From: Collybiopsis luxurians FD-317 M1
Lineage: Eukaryota > Basidiomycota > Agaricomycetes > Agaricales > Omphalotaceae
Length of the DNA stretch: 64,000 bases
Direction: 5' to 3'
Assembly: GCA_000827265.1 (NCBI GenBank)
Contig: KN834870.1
Span: forward strand, 1 to 64,000
Below, piece by piece: positions 44,795 to 56,146 of the stretch. Below the pieces are notes generated by a model. The model saw only the letters and a list, made by a program, of their open reading frames with translations. It had not been told where the DNA came from and did no database searches. Made by a program: the position numbers and the translations under genes. Position 1 is the stretch's first letter. Every line of letters begins with the position of its first letter.

Positions 44795-45283
44795 TGTCAA
44801 CGAAGTGAGGACTTGATGATTATTGAGGGAGGGGCCACGAGAGCGCGGTTGGTTGAAACTAGTGCTGGCGCTAGTTCAACGTTCAACGCTACGACAGAAA
44901 CCAGCTACCGAAATGACCCGACTGACGGACAAAACCGGGTGCCTTCTTAATAGAGCGACGAGCCGAATAAATATTCTTCTTTTCTTCCCTCCTTCAAGCC
45001 GGTAATAAATCTTGTCTTACCTTACCTTCACTTCTTTCGGACTCGCAATGTTGGCTTGGCTAAGCTTTTGGGTCCCTGCTCTCTTCGCCCCTCTGCTAGT
45101 CCTCAGAGTAGAGCACCTTACACTCAGTCAGAGAGCCGTGCCTGTTTGGGCTTCTTCTCTTTCCAAGCTATGTCTGATCCAAATCACCGCCGAGTGTAAG
45201 CACGGTTTTACTTACTGCTGCGCTGATAGAGCAAAAACTGCGACTAGATTGACGCTGGAGCCGCTGCAGATCAAATTCTGACT
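44795..45283 (+). mobile_element. Possible solo LTR of a Ty3/Gypsy-like retrotransposon
   Basis: The segment begins TGTCAACGAAGTGAGG and ends near AAATTCTGACT. It contains AATAGAGCGACGAGCCGAAT followed by a pyrimidine tract and CTTCAAGCCGGTAATAAATC, the layout I associate with basidiomycete Gypsy LTRs (U3/R/U5 with AATAAA). No gag or pol sequence is adjacent. I could not find a clear target duplication, and the 3' end lacks a clean CA. The boundaries are therefore tentative. Confidence 0.35.
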
Positions 45284-46886
45284 TACGCTTCTGCAAATCA
45301 TTTGTTACCGGGCAGGTTACTAGTGCGTAGTCGTTTCGAATAGTCAGTACGAATCTAGTACGAAACTTCAGTCAGGATGCAAAGGAGAAGTTGCCTCGAT
45401 ACAAGTAGTTGCTCCTTCTGATCATTTCTCGACTTTTTCTGAGGGCGCGGCATCAATATACGACGCATGCCAAGGGGCTGTCTTTGGCCTGCGGTATGGA
45501 AGGTCGGAGCTGACTAGCGCTGACTGGTCGAGCGGTGGACAAGACTTTCTACAGTGCTTTTCGAACTCATCGTTTCCACCGGACGAAAGGGAAAACGGAT
45601 ATAAGTACTGGAAGGAATAAACGACCAAGGGCGTAACCAGGGCCCAGGCATTAATGTCGGTTTGTGGATCTTTTTCCAACTATTCAAGTCCAACGTCAGA
45701 ATGATTCGTGATTCTCATAAGAAGCCGCACTTCACCTGCTTCAAATCCCGAAGAAGGCCAATCCGGAGGAAGATCTTTCATCAACGTACGGCAGAACGTT
45801 GGCTATGTATGGCTCCACTCTCGTAGCTCCACTCTCGTAGCCACCTGGCTGTGATTGCGACGCTAAAGTTGGCAGATGCCACATGAAATTTCCAGGATGC
45901 AGAATGTGTTGATAGAAAGAACATTACGAAGACGGGAAGTCTTAATTTGCAACTAGTGAGGTAACCTAAATGTCCTTCGACTTCGTAGTCATGGCGTATC
46001 GCCTGAAATCCCTGCCTTCTGTACGCCTTCAAGGAATGGTATCAACATCTCTGGTCGACAGAACTCTATATGATCTTTGGAAGATGGCCCAAATTCAGGA
46101 ACAGTCAACTGCGCCGAAATCCTAAATTGTGTCGAGATTACATCAACTGAGAATTCCCTCTGATAGAAGTTTCTGAGACTAAACCAAGATATTCTGCTTT
46201 ATCCCTCAATTGTTTAATATTTCGTTTGGCATTCAGTGGGTGCAATAGGAAGCCTATCTCCAGTCAAGTCGGACCTTCTCATCAGAACTTGTGCACGCCT
46301 AGTTTCAAGGGAGAAACCTTTAGGACGTTCAGACACTAGGAGTAAGGCGGGCAGTGCTCAATCAACCGAGCCATTGGCGCAATAATACTAATTCAAACTC
46401 GGGAATCTCCAAATGGCAGGGGTCTGAACACGTTTCACGACGAGCGCACATCATGTGTAATCAGGTGAATGAACAGCTTTATATTCACCATTGCAGCTTT
46501 TGACTCACCTTAAGTCTTCGAAAGCCAAATGCTCAACCTGACTCTGCGTCAGCTGTCTGGCTGACGGTTTGCGTTCATCATTTATCCCCCTCCTTTTGTT
46601 CGCCATTTGCTGAGGAGATGTTGTATTTGAACGTTGAACGGCCTCCTCGACGCGGATCTCTGCGCGCCTAAACTGACCTATGTACTGACCCGCCTTATAT
46701 TCAATATCTAGTGGCAGTGCGGGTTCCCGCCCCTCCGCGTCTAAAGCAGACTACTCAGGATGATCAATAGATAAAGTGCTGTAGAGGCTCGAGACAATGC
46801 GGCATCCTTCAACCCATGATACATAAATAAGCCCTCTATCCTAAATTTCTACGTTTCTGTCTTTTGCTCACCTCCCCTTCTCCGAG
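45284..46886. other. Intergenic stretch, no supported gene
   Basis: Short open frames on both strands lack domains. A duplicated CGTAGCTCCACTCT word lies at 45820-45840. The last 70 bp (ACATAAATAAG at 46821, then a CT-rich leader) look like the promoter of the 46887 gene. Confidence 0.45.
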
Positions 46887-47486
46887 ATGCCTAGACTAGC
46901 ACAAATCCATCGTCTCATCGCACATCAGCCTTTCACAATGGTAGAGGACGAAAAAAACCCTTCGCTGCTCTCGTGGAATGTCCGCGATCCCCCATCTATG
47001 GTCCTCAACCTTGACGGGATCCCAGGCCGGAATCTTTACCCACATGAACTAGCCTTTTCTGCCACAAATCCTCCAGTCACCAAATTGCGTATTCTTTGCG
47101 GGATGTTCACGGATTCCGACCACTGGCGGATTGAAGTTCATAATCCGAGAGGGGTAACTGTGCGGGATGTGCTCAAGGCGATTTACGATGCCTTCAAGCA
47201 ACCTTACCCACTTCAAGAATTCAGCGGAATCTGCGCAAAAACTCAGAGTCGAATACTAGAAGTATACCATGCGCGTGTGAGGACGACGGCGGATGCAAGA
47301 GCAACATGGGAGGCAGGGATACAAAGAGGGGACTGTTTGATGAAACACTCGTGGTTTGGTGGGCTGTCATTGCCGTATATGGATGGACCAGAGATGGAGA
47401 ATACGTGTATATTGTCGTTGAGGATTGAGGACAGTGCATTGACGCTGTCTTCGCCGACGGGAATAGGCCCATCGCCTTTCCGATAA
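46887..47486 (+). CDS. DUF6699-domain protein, 199 aa, intronless
   Basis: It starts at ATG 46887 after a CT-rich leader. Residues ~27-185 fit the basidiomycete DUF6699 fold: LLSWNVRDPPSMVLNLDG, NLYPHELAFSATNPPVTKLR, WRIEVHNPRGVTVRDVLKAI and LPYMDGPEMENTCILSLRIE. No signal peptide or membrane segment. The family is abundant in Agaricomycetes, and its molecular role is not known. Confidence 0.82.
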   Translation: MPRLAQIHRLIAHQPFTMVEDEKNPSLLSWNVRDPPSMVLNLDGIPGRNLYPHELAFSATNPPVTKLRILCGMFTDSDHWRIEVHNPRGVTVRDVLKAIYDAFKQPYPLQEFSGICAKTQSRILEVYHARVRTTADARATWEAGIQRGDCLMKHSWFGGLSLPYMDGPEMENTCILSLRIEDSALTLSSPTGIGPSPFR

Positions 47487-47597
47487 TGATTAATGATGCA
47501 CGGAAGATTTGAATGCTATAAGTTCAGGTGGGTGCAATCACTTAATCAGAAAGGTATAATGTACTAAAACTCGGATCACATTTACAGGATCTCGGGT

Positions 47598-48471
47598 TTA
47601 GGATTCGCGTTTTTCCATTTCATTACGCGATACGCGACATATCCCAACGGAATACTTGATAACCTCCGATTCCGACTTCTTTGGTTGCGGCATGGCGATG
47701 GCGACCGCTACCTGAAAGCTTTCGTAACACTTCAAATCATGGGAGCTGGAGATGCGTGCTGCGCGCCCAACCTCCATCTGCGTTTCGTCTCTCGACCCTG
47801 TCTCTCCATCCTCACCTTCATCCTCATCCTGCCTGATCGGCATGCAATACTGCTCGAGAAAATTATTGAGCTTTTCGACGAGGGAGCGGATATGGATCGC
47901 GGTACTCTCAGGAGCAAACACGTGATCTACCGACATGGAGCGCTGGCTGCTGTCCCTACGATTGAGTGGAGAAACGGCGATGGGCTGCTCGATAGAAAAA
48001 CAAAAAGTTCGAAATCAGATTTGACCAAACTTGCCCTGGTCAGCTTACCATGATGTCTCGCCAGCCGTGACACTCTCTCCTTATTTCCTCTCCGTGACCA
48101 TCGACCGGAAATTTCTCCGAATAGATGTTGCGGATGCTGGTCATCCCTACCCGGCCTCCTTCCCTTCCCGCTATCGTTCGCAAATCCCAGAGCTTCGGTT
48201 TTTCCCGAATACGCACCAAAGTGTCTCCACTCCCATTATCATGTAATGCCCTCGTTCGACCCGGTGGTTCGCGTCGTGCGAGATATGCACGACGCCAGCC
48301 GAGAGAACCAATGGCAGCTGTAGTGAGGAGTCCGATGGCGAGGAAGGCTATAATCAGTGGCGTTGCCGACCTTCCACCGAAAATACCTCCTCCCTCACCG
48401 GAACTAGCATTCGTGCTAGTACTCGTTGCAGAAATTGAAGTCGATAAAGAAGTTGGAGATGACAGAGACAT
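47598..48471 (-). CDS. Single-pass membrane protein of unknown function, 269 aa
   Basis: Exon 1 is 48471-48049 and exon 2 is 47984-47598, with a 64-nt intron (GTAAGC...GCAG). The sum is 810 nt. A Ser/Thr-rich N-terminus of ~25 residues and a Gly patch (GEGGGIFGG) precede one hydrophobic helix, TPLIIAFLAIGLLTTAAIG (~37-56), then basic WRRAYLARREPPGR. That is a type III/Nout arrangement like small fungal stress-sensor or SKG6-type proteins. The cytosolic tail is acidic in the middle (DEDEGEDGETGSRDE). The upper end overlaps no other gene. Function unknown; the topology is inferred from the positive-inside rule. Confidence 0.7.
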
Positions 48472-49789
48472 GTTGAGCTGGGAAAGTAGATATGGGGTCG
48501 TTAGGTCAGGTCAGAGTCGTTGTTGCAGTTCGATTTTGGATTTGAGCGCGAAAGTAGCGTCTTGCGAGATTATGCCATTGGTAATTGGTAAGCGGTTGTT
48601 GGACAAGGAGAGAAGCTGTAGAGGTGTTCAGAAGAGGGCAGGGTGCTATAAAAACGCTGTTGTGTGCAGGTAAGCTCAAAGAAAATGTTGCCCGGATAGG
48701 CAACACACGGCAGATGTTTGGATATAGACGTAGAGATCGTGATCATTGAATTCTGTTTCTGAGAACATTTCGTCTCGTGTCCGAGGAGTTTGTCTTCGCA
48801 ATGAGGAATTCTGGTAGAGTTCTGCTGTGGCGTAACAGAAAGATTCCGGCACCATTCAACTGGGTCCTCATTCCTGTAGAGGGCTGATTCGAAGTGTCTA
48901 TTAATATTTATTTTCATCCGTTTTGGACCAGAGCTACCCACACAAAGAGGTCCTCAGATGCGCCACACTCGCATGTTCCCGTGTGCGAGAATTTCTTGTA
49001 ATATAAGCTGTACCAGTTATCCACGCCTTGTCCACGCCATCTTGAACATGAAAATTATGAGTGGCTCCTATTATCAATGTTTGAACAGACGGACGTAAAA
49101 TCATGGAGAGGTTACATCCGGGGAAGTTTTTTCAGACCGTTACCGTGAACAGAGACTACGACGTCTGATACGCTGAATCAGTTGAGCTGTAGCCTTCGAT
49201 CATTTCGATTGATACATATGAATAGGAAATGTGGGAGTAGAACTGAGAGTACTCAAGTTCCGACGCCAGATGCGAAGCCTCGAGGCGTCCGAGTATCTCC
49301 GAACCCATTTGAGGAAGTGGTGAGCTAGCACCAGGTGACAGATCTGATCACATGCGCGTTCGCCGTGGCCGAGCCGCGGCACCTTACTTTAGCAACTGGC
49401 GTAATGTAGATACACTCCACGACTGCTCGAAAACGCCATTCGAGAGAATTCGGGAAAAGCTCTGAAAAAGATCACCTTTTTCAGTGAAATACCCAGGCAA
49501 GAGATATTAACAATTGCGGCCCAGGTTTTTTCTACAAATTTTCATCAGATTAGCCCTTTATAAAACGGCACCTTTTTGGGGAGAGAAACAAATCGGGCGA
49601 CGTTTTGGCGGTAAATTGGTGCGTTACCCGCTCATTGTCCGTTTTGTTTCTCCGCTGAAAAGAATTAAATTCTTAAAAACATTTTTTCCATCCGGGAATT
49701 TTACTGGAAAGGATAATGTTATTCATGGAATTTTCAGTCTATAAGTTTACCTTCGCTGTTTTCACTGCGTTACGCAGTAACATTAGGTC
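48472..49789. other. Intergenic, AT-rich, with two inverted repeats
   Basis: No supported gene. CTGAAAAAG (49462-49470) pairs with CTTTTTCAG (49476-49484), and GAGAAACAAA (49583-49592) pairs with TTTGTTTCTC (49643-49652). A TATAAAAC word is at 49559. Confidence 0.5.
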
Positions 49790-50270
49790 AATATTAATAA
49801 TTGAAGAGTGTACCGAGAAGAATACAAGGCTAGGGATGGAGGCAAAGAAGCCAGATTTTGTTGTCTTAAGATTGACAGACTGCCTGAACTCTAGTCAAAT
49901 TTTTGGTTCCCGAAGATACTCTGGCGTCGAGAGCATCTACAAAGTATCTAATCTGGCCGTTCTGCCAAAGATTCTGTGCCAAACTTATAGTTGACCTCTT
50001 CCTAGTCGGAATGATCCAACACTTGTAGAGATTTACTCGGGTCAATTGTTAGCGGAGTATACTTACGCTGGTCCTTCTTGGACTGCTGAAAGGGTACTCA
50101 GTTAAAATCACGGACATGTATAAAAATTTAGATATACGAACCTCTAACCAATGTTGCGCTGGATTGCGCAAGATGACTCCTTTTTCAATTGCTTGAAACA
50201 TAGCTTCAGTAGCGAGAAGTCGATACCAGCCTAAGGGTTCATTAATGCTCATTACTGATTGAGGTCTCCG
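49790..50270. repeat. ~480-bp dispersed repeat, copy A
   Basis: Direct, roughly 80 percent identical copy of 54140-54620. Shared words include GACTCCTTTTTCAATTGCTT and GAAACATAGCTTCAGT, GCGGAGTATACTTACGCTGG, and GGGTTCATTAAT. Confidence 0.85.
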
Positions 50271-52052
50271 ACCAGACTGTAGAATTTTGCGTCAAGGTGG
50301 TGCGTCATGTCCTTGGTGGTGCTTAAGTGCGTATGCGTCCCATCGGAATGATTGGTATGCGTCAGCCTCAAATTAAGTACGTATACGGTATAGCACAATG
50401 ACCTATGCGTCAGATAGGTAAACTGGTCATTCAGGAATTGGACCTCCCTAGTATAATTTAATATTCTATCCTATCTTATTTCTTAATTAAGCATAGTGTT
50501 GCTAAGACAATTATTTTATCATTTAATACAGGATATTGCTCCCAGTGCATAGGACTACTCCGTAACGGCGCCATTCAAACTAGTTCAAAAATTGATGGGT
50601 TTTGATGTGACCATAAAGATGAGAAAAAAAGTTTTCGGGGGCTTTTCTGTCCCTCGAACATTTTGTCATTGGTAAGAAACACGGGAGAATGACCTGGCTT
50701 GTAAGTTTGTTAGGTGTATAACGTATCAAAATTGTTTTAATACATATTGAACGAGGAATTGATCCCGATAATTCAACTTTAAGTATTGCCTTAATTACTT
50801 AACTATTCTGGCTATTTCGACACAGGCTTTGTGAGCTCCCAGATGGTTCAACCTCAATCAACGCTCAATTCCCCTCCCCCTCAATGCCCTTGTCCGGTGA
50901 ATCTACTTACCTGCCCCAATTCCAAGACTCAGAGAAATGACCATAATCGAGCTTAAAATCACACTTCAGGGAAGAAAACACGGGCTCACGTGCCGTGCTA
51001 ATGCTAGAGATAAAATTCAAACTTGCGCCTTGAAGGCTCAATTATATGTTGTCCTGGTATAAGCGACTCTGCTACTTCACCTGAGATACAAAAGCATAGG
51101 CGAATAAGTGACTGAAGAACAAGATAGGAAGTCAAATAGCCATCCTCAAGTGAGTTCCCTGCACTCGGGTGATGAGCTTCTAAAGTAGTAACAATGACAA
51201 TGTGTAGTGACTCTGATGAACAATGTATTCATGGGGCATGTATTGGAAAGCCCATCCGTTTTCAATTTTGGTTCCTGGACACCTCAAACTCCAGAGTCAG
51301 CAATGTGAGGTGACATGTCACATGCGCATTGTGGCTCTATCAACAGAGGTGATCAAGTCTAACAGTTCACCAGGGATTCCGCCGAGTTTGCTAGAGACAC
51401 TTCTTGTTATCAACCCGATGTGTTGGGGCGGGAAGTCCACAGGAACAATGGATTATAGGCTGACCATAGGTCAGCTATCGCGAGTGGCATAAAAATAAAT
51501 CAGTGGAAATAAGGCAATGTGCTGCCCTGTTCTGTAGCAGAGGGGCAAGCGTAGGTGTGTATTCAACCCATTTTATCACTGTATGTAAAATTCCACAACA
51601 GTTTGCGAGCAATTTGCTGCTCGTCCCACGGCAAGTAAAGCCACTGAATTTTGTAAGTTGTTCATCTTTGTTTTGTGATCTTACCAAACCGATTATGATG
51701 GTCTCAGTGTCGCGCATTGCTATGTGGCTGTCCATGTTATTCTTAGTGGAGGATCTTTGGTAAAGGGCGTCGGTTCAATGTATATTAGTGTCAAGTAAAT
51801 ATTCAGTGCCTTTTGATTCATGTGATGGAGGGGCATTGATGATAGGGGTTTGATTTTAGAGTCACAGATGATCTTTATATCAAGCTCAAGAGACAGGATT
51901 TAACAAAAACTGAAGATAGCAACTCTCTTAGGTGATTTCAGCAGTGTAGATTACTTCCTACATCATCATAATACCCGACTCCTGGATCTCTTTAAATATG
52001 GTATAAAAGGAAGTTCAACGAGCTGCCAAATACCGTGTCTTCCATCTTATTC
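50271..52052. other. AT-rich intergenic stretch
   Basis: A cluster of TGCGTC/ATGCGTC words lies at 50285-50420. A domain-free open frame lies at 51223-51492. The right end carries the TATA box of the 7TM gene. Confidence 0.5.
52002..52009 (+). promoter_or_regulatory. TATA box of the 7TM gene relic
   Basis: TATAAAAG lies 51 bp before the ATG at 52053, still intact although the gene downstream is damaged. Confidence 0.5.
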
Positions 52053-53385
52053 ATGACTCCCGAGGAGCAACAGACTATCGCCTCCTATGCTACGACTATC
52101 TACGCTAACATAATATCTGTTATTATTGTATCAGTTACCGGTTTTGGTATGTATTGCCTGCAATTATTTAATTTGACGCAGAAAAATTGATAACAGACCT
52201 CGCTGGCCAGGTGTTAGTATTGTAGGAATACTTGTTTCTACTCACATGCTAGTGTAAGTTATGTCAATGTGGCTTCTAGGATTATTAACTCACATGTCTC
52301 TCTGGTTGTGGCCCGGTGATAGAACCAAATCTTGGACTCGTTCAAGAATTGCTCTTGTTGCTTGTCTGACTATCACATATGCTGCCTTGACTTGGAACAC
52401 CTTTAGCAGTCTAATATACCCACTCATACAAGACCAGGTTGTCTTTGTTGGAATAGGCCCAGAGGGACTTGAAGTGAAAGCCGAGATAGCAAGCAAGAAA
52501 CTTTTGCCAGTAATTTATATGGATAGTTGGGATTCAACAATTTCTGTAAGTTTCATATGTTCATTGCTCATTAAATGTTGTGATTGTTTTAAGTAGGTGT
52601 TTCTGAGCGATTTAATTGTAGTATGGAGAGCATGGGTTCTATTTCAGCGGGAAAGGCTTTGCAAGGCTGCACTTGTGCTTCTCATAATTGTGAATGTTGG
52701 GACATAAGAATACACCTAGTAAAGAGCCCAATTGACTAAGCCCATTGTCTAACACAATAAAGTGATCAATATTGCAGATTGCATCTTAGATAGCATTGAG
52801 ATTGAGGTGCTTCAATCAAACTCCAACACAATTTTGGACTGGTTATCAGTTGTTGTATCACTGGTGGTTAACATATTTGCAACAAGTTTAATTGCATGGA
52901 AGGCATGGTAAGTACTTTCAAAATTCTTGACTACAGCAATCCAACTCTTTCAATTTAACTTACATAGGAACCATTATCATATTATGAAAGAAGCTGCATT
53001 ACAACGCAGAAGGAGAGTTCAAAATATTCTACTCTTAATGATTGAATCTGGTGCAATATTTTGCACGGTACAGGTCCTCTATACTATCTCTACGCTGCTA
53101 ATTATATATGGGCCTCAAAATAACGAGAAAATTGCCCTCGCTGATGACATTATTAGTGGCATATTCAATCTTGCTTCTGTGTGTCTTGATTCTCTTTTGC
53201 AGGCTCAACTGATATTCATAAAAGACTAACCGGCATGGTATCCTATTGCAGTAGTCATTTTGATCAACATGGATAGCTCGCCAGTAATTGAGTCCCTCCA
53301 TATCAACCAGACCTTGGAAAGCTCTCACATTGAAGGGCAGATCTCAAGTATGACTGTCCAGTCAGACTTTGAAGGACCCACTTAG
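52053..53385 (+). pseudogene. Decayed 7TM membrane protein gene (basidiomycete orphan family)
   Basis: The start MTPEEQQTIASYATTIYANI is typical of an agaricomycete multi-pass family of unknown function. The expected later blocks are all present in order: LIVVWRAWVLFQRERLCKAA, ADCILDSIEIEV, VSLVVNIFATSLIAWKAW, NHYHIMKEAALQRRRRVQNI, LLLMIESGAIFCTVQVLY and WYPIAVVILINMDSSPVIE. The usual C-terminal tail ends at TAG 53385. The frame is broken by TAA at 52255-52257 (after STHMLV) and TAA at 53227-53229 (just before PAWYPIAV). The intron before ADCILD lacks a usable GT donor in phase; GGACAT stands where GTACAT would work. Three independent defects support pseudogene status. Introns with GTATGT and GTAAGT donors remain recognisable. 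Confidence 0.7.
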
Positions 53386-54139
53386 AATGTCAGTGGAATA
53401 GGTGAAACGCGTCGCGTCTACCTATTCCAGATTTGGCTCGGACTTAGCGCGAGTCACATAATGGTCATACGTACAAAACGCCGGTGTACAGTACCGTAGT
53501 TGACCGCAATCAACCATAATCGCCGCCTCTAGGCTTGCCTGCAGGCCCCTCGGCCCACTCCAACGGAGTGGGCTGACTAAAAGCTTCGCTAGCTGTGAAG
53601 TAATTCAAGTTATTCATATATGTATTACATTTCACAATTACTGTAAATATTTTTAAAAGTGTTAAGTGTGTTACACCTCACAACGGACTGAAAATGCCAC
53701 TTGGGAAAAGAAGCAAAAAAGATAAGAGAAAAGCTTCTTTTTCAATAAATTTTTCAAGTGAAAAAGTATAGTTTTGCCCCTCGAGAAATACAAAGCAATA
53801 GATATTATCACTGACTTTCACACCTGTAAAAGGCGCCGGTCCGACCGTCACGGCGCGGCTCAATCGGATCGATACATTTTTCAAGTGGACAAAGCAATGA
53901 AAGTAATGAAAAACTCAATCTTCCCCTTTGTCTTTCTCGAGTGGTGAAAGTTAAAATTTTCATTTGAAAAGCTGCCGAAAAAGAAGAGCTTCTTTACCTT
54001 TTCCGCTTCTTTTTCCCAACGGTGTTTTTGGCCAGGCGTGAGGTGTTATATCGGAAGGGATTTCATGCGGGGTGGCGCATGGACACACCTGCTCATGTGA
54101 TCGTGATGGGTGTCCTGTGGCGAAACGGTATAAGTATTC
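53386..54139. other. Intergenic with hairpins
   Basis: GGAATAGGT (53395-53403) pairs with ACCTATTCC (53420-53428). CCCACTCC-AAC-GGAGTGGG (53554-53572) is a perfect 8-bp stem. No gene supported. Confidence 0.55.
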
Positions 54140-54620
54140 ACGGAAGCATATTGATAGTTGAAGGATGCACTGAGAAGAATAGAAGGCTATGGATGGACGC
54201 AAAGAAGGCTAATGGTTTTGACTTAAGATCAACAGATTGCCTGAATTTTACTAAACTTGGCTCCCGAGGATACCTTTGCATTCTTTTTTGTCCTTTTTGA
54301 ACAACCACAAGGTATTTGTTTTGGCGGTTATGCTAAAGATTCGGTGCCAAACTACAGTCGACCTCTTCCCAGTCGGAATCTTCCAAACACTGGTAGAGAT
54401 TTACTTGGGTCGACTGGCGGAGTATACTTACGCTGGTACTTTTTGGACTACTGAAAGGGCATTCAGTTGAAATTTCAGACATATATCAAATTTAAATATA
54501 CGAACGTCTGATCAATGTTGCGCCGGATTGCCCAAGATGACTCCTTTTTCAATTGCTTGAAACATAGCTTCAGTGGCGAGTTGCCAAAGGGTTCATTAAT
54601 ATTTATTACTGATTGAGGTC
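54140..54620. repeat. ~480-bp dispersed repeat, copy B
   Basis: Same orientation as copy A at 49790-50270. Both keep a peptide-like stretch (LVEIY, AEYTYAG, WT.ER) in one forward frame, so the repeat may derive from a coding sequence. B has an extra ~20 bp and A lacks it. Confidence 0.85.
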
Positions 54621-54902
54621 TACGACCTTGAAATCCGGAATGACTGAGAACTGTCCTAGGAGAGGAACATCGATACTCGCATCAAGATTCAAGCTTTACT
54701 ACCCTGTGAACATCGCAAGTTCAAAAAGATATTCTACTGGGTGAGCAAGAGCTCTGGTACTAATCCTCAGGTCATGATAGAGAGACGCCGCTTCATTATA
54801 CAATAGTGGTAATGTCCTCATCGTACCAAAAAGCGCTTGTTGGGCGCTAAAATTTGATCTTGGGCGTCTACGTAACGTAACGCTGAGTCTTTGGTGTCAA
54901 CC

Positions 54903-55878
54903 ATGTCATCCACGGACACTGAGCTTGTAGCTGACTCGCGATCCAATAAATGTGAGGCCGTGATTATTTCTTGCTCTACAATAAATACTATCAGTGACAA
55001 TTTGCTCATGACATCTCATTTTCAGTCCAAAACGGAGATGTCACATTTCGTTCTTCTGATCGCGTTCTCTTCAAAGTTCATCGATTGAACCTGGAAGTCG
55101 TATCTCAAGTATTCCCTGCGACTAAATTAACCAGTTCTAACGAAATTGCTAATCTCGAAGAAGACTCAACAACACTCGACATCTTATTCAGCTTTCTTTA
55201 TCCTGATCGCATCCCGAATCTCACTCCGCTATCGTTCGAGAAGATTGTAGATGTGGCGAATGCTGCAAATAAATATGGAATGGATGCTGCCATGATTATT
55301 TGCCATTTACATCTTCAGTGAGTCTGATATAAGCGTCTGAGGATTTCTGATTTACCTCTAGCTGGCAGGGAATTTGCGTCGAAATATCCAGTTACAATCC
55401 TCAAATTAGCCGGGCAACATGACTCTGATCGTTTAATCGCGGCTGTAGCTCCCTACCTCCTCAGCTTAACTCCCACCGAGGTACAATCCATGGGTGTGCC
55501 CAGTAAATACTGCGTTAAGTGGGTGAGCATGTATATTGCTAATCTGAAGAATCTCGTTTCTCTAATTTCATCGATTTGCGAGTGAAGAGTGCCTTCAGGG
55601 ATCGTTGGCGTGATGCTCTAAACCTTTCTAGGGACATGCTCGACCAGCACGACGGGTGTGCAAACTGGAGAGCCACTACGAAACCTCGTATTAAAGCGCG
55701 TTTCGGTCCGAAAGAGTTCATTGCAATCAAAGCGAACGAGGCAGAAGGAAAGAAACTGAAAGGTGTTCAGGAAATCTATGATGATATACTTGATCGCACC
55801 GGCGAACAGTGCTGCCAGATGGCACTCAGAAGATGGAGAAATTTCACCATATCGGAACTTCAAAATCTCGCTATCTGA
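54903..55878 (+). CDS. BTB/POZ-domain protein, 261 aa
   Basis: Exons are 54903-54951, 55026-55317, 55369-55522 and 55588-55878, summing to 786 nt. After a short N-terminus, FQNGDVTFRSSDRVLFKVHR and LNLEVVSQVFP begin the BTB fold (~17-115), which continues with TLDILFSFLYPDRIPNL and VANAANKYGMDAAM. The last exon (DRWRDALNLSRDMLDQHDGC and CCQMALRRWRNFT) matches the usual tail of these fungal BTB proteins. BTB domains dimerise, and some bind cullin-3. The fungal family is large and mostly uncharacterised. The third intron could instead be read through to a TGA, giving a shorter form. Confidence 0.82.
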
Positions 55879-56146
55879 GTGTCGTCATATTGGTCGCGTG
55901 TCGTATTTTGGCTGTAAATAAATTTTGCGAGCTGTTTAGCCTTAGAGCTTGATCACCGAGCACACATCCTCAGTCGGTCCGGAACTCGACCTGTTTCCCG
56001 CATATAAGCCCCCCATGCTCATAGAGTCCCAACCTAATAACAAAACAAGATTGTTCATATCCAAGTACTAAACATCTATAGTATATCCAAAAAAATCGCT
56101 CACAAACCAAAAATAGAAAGAACCTCCAACCCGTCCTTCATCACAA
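55879..56146. other. Convergent intergenic spacer
   Basis: 3' ends of the BTB gene and the minus-strand hypothetical gene meet here. A-rich, no feature. Confidence 0.5.

Noticed and set aside
53554..53600. Hairpin followed by CTAA as a Helitron 3' end
   Set aside because: The base after CTAA is A, not T, no TC start was found on the left, and spacing is only three bases. Evidence is insufficient.
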